7,180 nucleotides of DNA from NCBI GenBank assembly GCA_024641465.1, contig JAHEDB010000103.1:1-7180 (forward strand), written 5' to 3'. The stretch is from Chromatiales bacterium. Its GTDB lineage: Bacteria > Pseudomonadota > Gammaproteobacteria > UBA6429 > Thiohalophilaceae. The notes under the pieces were generated by a model. It had not been told where the DNA came from. It ran no database searches and saw only the letters and a program-made list of their open reading frames with translations. How positions within the stretch are numbered: position 1 is the first letter of the stretch; each line of letters starts with the position of its first letter. A program made the position numbers and the translations under genes. Positions 1 to 4,459 of this stretch are shown piece after piece.

Positions 1-296
1 ATGCGGGCGTCGTTCGACTGAAAGAGGGAGGCGGCCATGGAGGCCATAACGGCCTGCGCGATATCATCAACAAGATGGGCGGTAACACCTTTTTGCGTCT
101 GCGCATCGGTATCGGCCATCCCGGCGACAAGTCACGCGTCACCGGTCATGTGCTGAACAAGGTCAGCCAGGATGACCGTATCGAAATCGAACGGGCCATC
201 GACTCGGCCCTGCTTGTGTTACCGCATGTTATCAACGGCGATGCACATAAGGCGATGCATGTACTACATACAAAATCAGTGGAGAGGGACGAGTGA
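1..296 (+). CDS. pth: Peptidyl-tRNA hydrolase, C-terminal part (5' end outside window)
   Basis: Cytoplasmic enzyme that cleaves peptidyl-tRNA released from stalled ribosomes and so recycles tRNA. The reading frame is open from position 3 and closes with TGA at 294-296, giving about 97 residues, roughly the C-terminal half of a protein usually near 190-200 residues. The segment GGGHGGHNGLRDI at the start is the family signature; its Asn matches the substrate-binding Asn114 of E. coli Pth. It is followed by the conserved LRIGIGHPGDK and VTGHVLNK stretches. The catalytic His and Asp lie upstream of the window. The gene sits 94 bp ahead of ychF on the same strand, the order found in E. coli and many gammaproteobacteria. 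An internal ATG at 75 is not the real start, because conserved sequence continues upstream of it in frame. Confidence 0.96.
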   Translation, partial: AGVVRLKEGGGHGGHNGLRDIINKMGGNTFLRLRIGIGHPGDKSRVTGHVLNKVSQDDRIEIERAIDSALLVLPHVINGDAHKAMHVLHTKSVERDE

Positions 297-390
297 CGCG
301 GATCGAGGCCGATATTTATCTGCTTTGCCGTTGTCCGGCACTCGATGTTTTTCCTCGCTACTCGGTACTTATTACTAGGAACTAAAAACT

Positions 391-1485
391 ATGGGAATTA
401 AATGCGGTATCGTCGGCCTGCCCAATGTGGGCAAATCAACATTGTTTAATGCGCTGACCAAGGCCGGGATCCAGGCCGAGAATTATCCCTTTTGCACCAT
501 CGAGCCGAATGTCGGCATCGTGCCCGTGCCGGACCCACGGCTGGACAGCCTGTCGGCAATCGTCAAACCGCAGCGGATACTGCCTACCACCATCGAGTTT
601 GTCGATATCGCCGGGCTGGTGGCCGGCGCCTCCAAGGGCGAGGGCCTGGGTAACAAGTTCCTGGCGAACATTCGTGAGACCGATGCCATCGCCAATGTGG
701 TGCGCTGTTTCGTCGATGATGATGTGGTGCATGTCGCGGGCAAGATCGACCCCCTGCACGATATCGAGGTGATCAACACCGAGCTGGCCCTGGCCGATCT
801 GGACAGTGTCGAGAAGGCCATCAACAAGACCGCCAAGGTCGCCAAGTCCGGTGACAAAGACGCCAAGATCAAACTGGCCCTGCTGGAACGCGTCAAGGCG
901 CAACTGGATGAAGGCAAGATGGTACGGACCATGGGCCTGGACAGTGATCAAAAACTGCTGTTACGGGAACTCTTTTTGCTGACCATCAAACCGGCCATGT
1001 ATATCGCCAACGTCAGTGAGAGCGGATTTGAAAACAACCCTCTGCTTGACAAGGTCCGTGCCTACGCCAAGCAGGAAGGCGGCGCGCCGGTGGTGCCGGT
1101 GTGCGCGGCCATCGAAGAAGAGCTGATTGAACTGGATGATGCCGAGAAGCAGGACTTCCTCAGCGAGATGGGCCAGGACGAACCGGGCCTGAACCGCGTG
1201 ATCCGCGCCGGTTACGACCTACTCGGTTTGCAGACCTATTTTACCGCCGGTGTCAAAGAGGTGCGGGCCTGGACCGTGAAGGTTGGCGCCACTGCACCCG
1301 AGGCGGCCGGGGTGATCCATACCGATTTCCAGAAGGGCTTCATCCGCGCCGAGGTGATCGCCTATGCCGATTTCATCCAGTACAACGGCGAACACGGCGC
1401 CAAGGAGGCGGGCAAGCTGCGGCTGGAAGGTAAGGAATACATCGTGCAGGATGGCGATGTCATGCACTTCCGTTTTAATGTCTGA
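391..1485 (+). CDS. ychF: Redox-regulated OBG-family ATPase YchF
   Basis: Encodes 364 residues, close to the 363 of E. coli YchF, a ribosome-associated P-loop NTPase that prefers ATP and has been linked to oxidative stress and translation. The P-loop GLPNVGKST lies at residues 9-17 and the G3 motif DIAG at 72-75. The fourth nucleotide motif reads NVSE (207-210) instead of NKxD, the change that gives this family its ATP preference. The stretch of about residues 128-178 is rich in charged and Leu residues, as in the family's coiled-coil arm. The C-terminal TGS domain occupies roughly residues 280-362 and ends in MHFRFNV. The start ATG is preceded by AGGA at 377-380. No truncation or frameshift is seen. 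The stop lies only 18 bp from the stop of the convergent small membrane protein gene, with no evident terminator between them. Confidence 0.98.
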   Translation: MGIKCGIVGLPNVGKSTLFNALTKAGIQAENYPFCTIEPNVGIVPVPDPRLDSLSAIVKPQRILPTTIEFVDIAGLVAGASKGEGLGNKFLANIRETDAIANVVRCFVDDDVVHVAGKIDPLHDIEVINTELALADLDSVEKAINKTAKVAKSGDKDAKIKLALLERVKAQLDEGKMVRTMGLDSDQKLLLRELFLLTIKPAMYIANVSESGFENNPLLDKVRAYAKQEGGAPVVPVCAAIEEELIELDDAEKQDFLSEMGQDEPGLNRVIRAGYDLLGLQTYFTAGVKEVRAWTVKVGATAPEAAGVIHTDFQKGFIRAEVIAYADFIQYNGEHGAKEAGKLRLEGKEYIVQDGDVMHFRFNV

Positions 1486-1503
1486 AAGGGTGAAGCTGTC
1501 TGC

Positions 1504-1764
1504 TTATTGAACCAGCCGGCTCAAATCCCGAGTACTGACCAGTATCAGGATACAACCGAACAAGACTATCAATGCAAACCAGTAACGCCGGCTGAACTGT
1601 TTACCGGTTGTCGATAGCTGTGAGTGGGGTGGCAGGCTGAAGATAGCCGCAAAGGCCGTTTCCCGGGTGTTTTTTTCCTGTTGATAATAGTGTTTGACCA
1701 TCAGGCGATAATAAACAATGACGTAAACGTCGATGATCATGATGACTCCTAATAGCGTCTCCAT
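1504..1764 (-). CDS. Small two-helix membrane protein of unknown function
   Basis: I do not recognise this 86-residue protein. It shows two hydrophobic stretches, about residues 4-22 and 62-78, separated by a polar, basic linker (KHYYQQEKNTRE and KQFSRRYW), which fits a short inner-membrane hairpin. Two starts are possible. The long form at 1764 has AGAGG at 1774-1778, nine bases upstream, and gives a full first helix. A shorter 78-residue form starting at 1740 has a stronger site, AGGAG at 1746-1750, five bases upstream, but shortens the first helix. The gene lies 54 bp downstream of the Crp/Fnr regulator on the same strand with no visible terminator between, so it is probably co-transcribed. 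A readable ribosome site and a coherent membrane pattern argue for a real gene; absence of a recognised family keeps confidence moderate. Confidence 0.6.
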   Translation of the reverse strand: METLLGVIMIIDVYVIVYYRLMVKHYYQQEKNTRETAFAAIFSLPPHSQLSTTGKQFSRRYWFALIVLFGCILILVSTRDLSRLVQ

Positions 1765-1818
1765 ATCTGTATGCCTCTGTCAGTTTGTTTGCCGGTGCTT
1801 CATTGTTGAAAGGCTCTG

Positions 1819-2535
1819 TTAATTTATCAAAACCTTCTCTGCGGTATTGTCTTCCATCATGCTTTCAAGTAGCTCAGGCTCATGAATATGGATGCAATGA
1901 TTTTCGGTCCGTAATACACCTTTTCGTTTCAGTTCACTCATGATCGTGCTGACGGTTTGCCGCGAGGTGCTGACCATGTCCGCTATTTCCTGATGAGTGA
2001 GCGGTATATCAAGGTAAATATAATCGCCTATTTTTTTTCCATAACGGGCACTCAACCGGGTTAGTAATTTTATAACGCGTGAAGTCACGTCATCGGCAGT
2101 CAGATTGATCAACATATCACCGAGGACGCGTAAGCGACAGGATAAAAGGTCGATCGTCAACAGGGCAACCTGAGGGTTTTTCAGCAAATAATCCTTAAAT
2201 GCGTCCTGTTTGATGCGGATGATCTCGGTATCACTACAGGCTCTTGCATAAACCTCCCGGTTACCACCTCGGGTTACTTCGGCAAGTCCAAACATTTCAC
2301 CATGAAAACAAAACCACATGATGACTTCCTTGCCATTTGAGGACAGTTGAAAAATTTTTACCCGACCATCGAGCAGGAAGTAGACATAATCTCCCGGTGA
2401 TCCTGCCTGAAAGATGAGTTCATTTTTGCGGAAGGATTTTTGGTTGCCGAGTGACAGCAGGTTTTTTCTATCGCTGTCAGCTAAGTTCGATAGAAAATCG
2501 TTTGGCGGTATATACCAGATTTTATTCATTTTCAT
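1819..2535 (-). CDS. Crp/Fnr-family transcriptional regulator with CooA-like recognition helix
   Basis: A 238-residue protein with the Crp/Fnr layout: cyclic-nucleotide-binding-type beta roll at about residues 14-130 (GDYVYFLLDGRVKIF, then GEMFGLAEV), dimerisation helix at about 122-165, and winged helix-turn-helix at about 178-216 with LTHQEIADMVSTSRQTVS. The recognition helix has Arg192, Gln193 and Ser196, the residue pattern that in CooA contacts TGTC(A/G) half-sites; CRP has Arg-Glu and a further Arg. There is no N-terminal Cys cluster as in FNR. The positions of the CooA heme ligands Cys75 and His77 read Gly83 and Ala85, and the CRP cAMP pocket residues are not conserved, so the effector is unknown. 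A Cys76-x-His78 pair lies just before the GEMFG loop. The start at 2535 has GGA five to eight bases upstream. It is divergent from the permease and probably controls it, itself and the hydrolase gene. Confidence 0.93.
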   Translation of the reverse strand: MKMNKIWYIPPNDFLSNLADSDRKNLLSLGNQKSFRKNELIFQAGSPGDYVYFLLDGRVKIFQLSSNGKEVIMWFCFHGEMFGLAEVTRGGNREVYARACSDTEIIRIKQDAFKDYLLKNPQVALLTIDLLSCRLRVLGDMLINLTADDVTSRVIKLLTRLSARYGKKIGDYIYLDIPLTHQEIADMVSTSRQTVSTIMSELKRKGVLRTENHCIHIHEPELLESMMEDNTAEKVLIN

Positions 2536-2554
2536 GATCTTCCGTCGTTGCCTG

Positions 2555-2599
2555 TGCTTACATCATAAACGCAATTATTCGAACCCTTGTAAACGGTGC
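2555..2599 (-). promoter_or_regulatory. Putative activator-dependent promoter of the regulator gene
   Basis: On the minus strand a TATGAT hexamer (5 of 6 to TATAAT) lies at 2562-2567; its first base is 40.5 bp from the centre of operator A. With a 17-bp spacer the -35 position reads ACAAGG, a poor match, which fits dependence on an activator. Transcription would begin near 2555, leaving a leader of about 20 bases that contains the ribosome site. An alternative -10, AATAAT at 2574-2579, would put the operator close to -41, the classical class II position. Confidence 0.5.
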
Positions 2600-2615
2600 T
2601 GTCAGCTGGACGACA
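2600..2615. promoter_or_regulatory. Operator A, CooA-type palindrome TGTCA-N6-CGACA
   Basis: The sequence reads TGTCAGCTGGACGACA, an inverted repeat with outer TGTC/GACA arms and Crp/Fnr half-site spacing. It matches the published R. rubrum CooA site pattern (recalled, not looked up). It lies between the divergent regulator and permease genes, centred at 2607.5. In the opposite orientation it agrees with operator B at 14 of 16 bases, including four of the six central bases. Binding by the adjacent regulator is inferred from its Arg-Gln-x-x-Ser recognition helix. Confidence 0.8.
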
Positions 2616-2660
2616 CGATTCGAGCAGACGGATATTAAACCATCACTTATAGTGGCATGT
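2616..2660 (+). promoter_or_regulatory. Putative activator-dependent promoter of the permease gene
   Basis: A TATAGT hexamer (5 of 6 to TATAAT) lies at 2648-2653, with its first base 40.5 bp from the centre of operator A, mirroring the regulator promoter on the other side. No good -35 is seen at the usual spacing. Transcription would begin near 2660, giving a leader of about 105 bases. Other TATA-like words at 2661 and 2702 make the exact start uncertain. Confidence 0.5.
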
Positions 2661-2705
2661 TATAGGGCTAAACATTATTTTTATCAAGAGTTGTTAGCCC
2701 GTATA
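2661..2705. repeat. Imperfect inverted repeat in the permease leader
   Basis: TATAGGGCTAA at 2661-2671 faces TTAGCCCGTATA at 2694-2705. The arms pair over 11 positions with one bulged G, separated by a 22-base AT-rich loop. If transcription starts near 2660 as proposed, this hairpin would form the very 5' end of the permease mRNA. It could instead be a second protein-binding site with half-sites about three helical turns apart. It differs from operators A and B in sequence. Confidence 0.6.
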
Positions 2706-2764
2706 TGACATGCACAGTCGATAAGAAAATAAGCAAATACTAATTACAAATGAGAGGTATGAGG

Positions 2765-4315
2765 ATGGAAACAATAATGTCGTCAAGCTTTATTGGCTAT
2801 CTCGTTGCCAATATTGAAAAAAGCGGCCGAAATCCCAAGCGTGTCATGCTTGGATTTATAGCGGCCTGGGTAATGTTTGCATCGATACTTTGGGTGTTTC
2901 CAAGGCCGGAAGGCCTGTCTGCTAATGGGATGGCGGTGCTTGCCGTGGTCGTGTGGGCCAGCATCATGTGGGTCTCAGAGGCCATGCCCGTTGGGATCAC
3001 CGGTATTTCGGTACCAACCCTGTTGATCCTGACCCACGGTATTCCATGGGTCGAGAAAAAGGGCAAGTTAGTGCCACCGATGAATATCGTGTTTTCAGGT
3101 TTTACCAAACATGTTGTCTGGTTGTGTCTGTTTGCATTTTTGGTGGGGGCCATTATGCAATTGCTGAAACTGGATCGACGGATTGCACTTGCGATCCTGG
3201 ACAAGATCAAGGCATCAAATGTTTGTCGGGTTATCTGGGGCATGTTCTTCGTCAATATTATCCTGGCCTTCCTGATTCCTGCCGCCAATGCGCGTGCGGC
3301 GACGCTGTTACCCGTGGTCAAGGGGATCACCGGTTTACTCGGTGATTCACCTGAAGAACGCGAGGCGAAGAAGGCGATCGTTATTCAATCGCTGGTTTAT
3401 GGCACCATGATTTGCGGTGTGTTCATCATGACCGCGCATCTACCTAACCTGATCATGGTTGGACTGTTTGCCGATAATGGTTTTACCGGTCTGGGCTATC
3501 TGGACTGGGCCTTGTTGCAATTTCCCTATCTTGGGATGTTTGTGCTAACCCAGTGGTGGGTGCAGTATCACTTCAAGACCAGTGGAATCGAAATTGCCGG
3601 TGGTCATGCCAAGATACAGGCGCAACATAAGGCGTTAGGTAAAATGAGTATCGCTGAATGGACGCTGATTGTTCTGTTCTGTGTGATTGCGCTGTTATTT
3701 ATGATGGGCAAGGGCAGCCCCATTTATGAACTGCATAAATATCAGCTGGGCATTATCGGCCTGGTTGGCATCCTGATGATATTCACACCCGGTCTGTTTC
3801 CGTTCAGCTGGAAGGAAGTCGAAAACAAAACCATCTGGGGAACCTTCCTGTTGCTCGGTGGCGCCATCACCATGACCGCCGCCATGACCAAATCAGGATT
3901 GGCGCAGTGGCTGGCAGATGCGGTTCATGGTGCCGTCGTAGGAATGCCCTGGTGGGGAGTAATTCTGACTCTCATGCTCGGTACACACGTGATACGCATC
4001 GGTATGTTATCCAATGTCGCCGCCATTGCCATGCTGGCACCGGTAGTGTTTTCCATGGCACCTGCATTAGGTTTGCATCCGGTTTCGTTTACGCTGCTGG
4101 TGTGTGATACCGATACCTTCGCCTATTTGTTACCCACGCAGATCACCGCCGCGGTGATTGCCTATGGCTCGGATGAATTTTCAGTGACGGATTATGCCAA
4201 GGCCGGTTGGGCCTGTATTTTGATTGCCATCGCCTATGGCATCCTGATCATGGCGCCCTGGTATGCCATGTTGGGCATACCGGTCTGGAATGCCAATGTG
4301 CCCTGGCCGTTCTAG
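2765..4315 (+). CDS. DASS/SLC13-like anion permease with divergent binding motifs
   Basis: An inner-membrane transporter of 516 residues, a usual length for the divalent anion:sodium symporter group. The sequence is dominated by hydrophobic helices, for example at about residues 27-45, 55-71, 112-134, 156-172, 297-313, 328-344, 357-373, 396-408 and 479-501. The two symmetric binding-loop regions can be placed: IPAANARAATLLP at about 171-183 and MLSNVAAIAMLAP at about 414-426. Family members carry Ser-Asn-Thr in both; here they read AAN and SNV, and the TPPNAI segment near the C-terminus is PTQITAAVI. The ligand is therefore probably not a standard C4-dicarboxylate or citrate. The start at 2765 is chosen because AGAGG lies seven bases upstream at 2753-2757; the ATG at 2750 has no ribosome site. 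The DUF3604 hydrolase follows after about 144 bp and may process the imported compound. Confidence 0.88.
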   Translation: METIMSSSFIGYLVANIEKSGRNPKRVMLGFIAAWVMFASILWVFPRPEGLSANGMAVLAVVVWASIMWVSEAMPVGITGISVPTLLILTHGIPWVEKKGKLVPPMNIVFSGFTKHVVWLCLFAFLVGAIMQLLKLDRRIALAILDKIKASNVCRVIWGMFFVNIILAFLIPAANARAATLLPVVKGITGLLGDSPEEREAKKAIVIQSLVYGTMICGVFIMTAHLPNLIMVGLFADNGFTGLGYLDWALLQFPYLGMFVLTQWWVQYHFKTSGIEIAGGHAKIQAQHKALGKMSIAEWTLIVLFCVIALLFMMGKGSPIYELHKYQLGIIGLVGILMIFTPGLFPFSWKEVENKTIWGTFLLLGGAITMTAAMTKSGLAQWLADAVHGAVVGMPWWGVILTLMLGTHVIRIGMLSNVAAIAMLAPVVFSMAPALGLHPVSFTLLVCDTDTFAYLLPTQITAAVIAYGSDEFSVTDYAKAGWACILIAIAYGILIMAPWYAMLGIPVWNANVPWPF

Positions 4316-4332
4316 TCAACTAAAAAAAGCCG

Positions 4333-4364
4333 GTTGGCGGGACCAATCGTGTCGTCCCGCCGAC
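4333..4364. repeat. Intergenic hairpin overlapping operator B
   Basis: GGCGGGAC at 4336-4343 pairs with GTCCCGCC at 4354-4361 around a ten-base loop, and the stem extends by three more pairs (one G-U) to 4333 and 4364. The plus-strand transcript has no proper U-tract after it, so it is not a standard terminator for the permease mRNA. A run of seven A at 4322-4328 would supply the U-tract for a minus-strand transcript. The right arm lies within operator B, so the same bases could act both as DNA site and as RNA structure. Confidence 0.65.
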
Positions 4365-4365
4365 A
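4350..4365. promoter_or_regulatory. Operator B, CooA-type palindrome TGTCG-N6-CGACA
   Basis: The sequence reads TGTCGTCCCGCCGACA, with perfect five-base arms. It differs from operator A (read on the minus strand) at only two positions. It is centred at 4357.5 in the gap between the permease and the DUF3604 hydrolase and would let the same regulator act on the hydrolase gene independently of readthrough from the permease. Confidence 0.8.
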
Positions 4366-4410
4366 GACTTTAAACTGCATCATTTTACAGTGTTTATTAC
4401 AATAAGTTTC
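4366..4410 (+). promoter_or_regulatory. Putative activator-dependent promoter of the hydrolase gene
   Basis: TACAAT (5 of 6 to TATAAT) lies at 4398-4403, its first base again 40.5 bp from the centre of operator B. At a 17-bp spacer the -35 position reads CTGCAT, a weak match. Transcription would begin near 4410, leaving a leader of about 50 bases before the hydrolase start. Confidence 0.5.
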
Positions 4411-4459
4411 CGGGGTTCGTGTACAAAATTAATAAATCTCAAGTATCTGGAGTTGTGTG

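Noticed and set aside
172..378. 68-codon open frame overlapping the end of pth
   Set aside because: It overlaps the well-supported pth frame and has no ribosome site or recognisable protein pattern; it is a shadow frame.
436..951. Long minus-strand open frames inside ychF
   Set aside because: They lie opposite the clearly conserved ychF coding frame and arise from its codon bias; no family features seen.
1819..2535. Calling the regulator CooA, a CO sensor
   Set aside because: The operator and recognition helix fit, but the heme ligand positions Cys75/His77 are Gly and Ala and no CO dehydrogenase genes are present in the window.
2653..2668. Sigma-54-like promoter starting TGGCATG upstream of the permease
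   Set aside because: The -24 part looks right, but the -12 part reads AGGG in place of TTGC and the GG to GC distance is one base too long.
2692..2710. TGTTA...TGACA as a third operator near the permease
   Set aside because: The arms are separated by nine bases, not six, and the left arm is TGTTA instead of TGTC(A/G).
2750..2764. Upstream ATG at 2750 as the permease start
   Set aside because: No ribosome site precedes it, whereas AGAGG at 2753-2757 is ideally placed for ATG 2765; the extra five residues are not hydrophobic or conserved in pattern.
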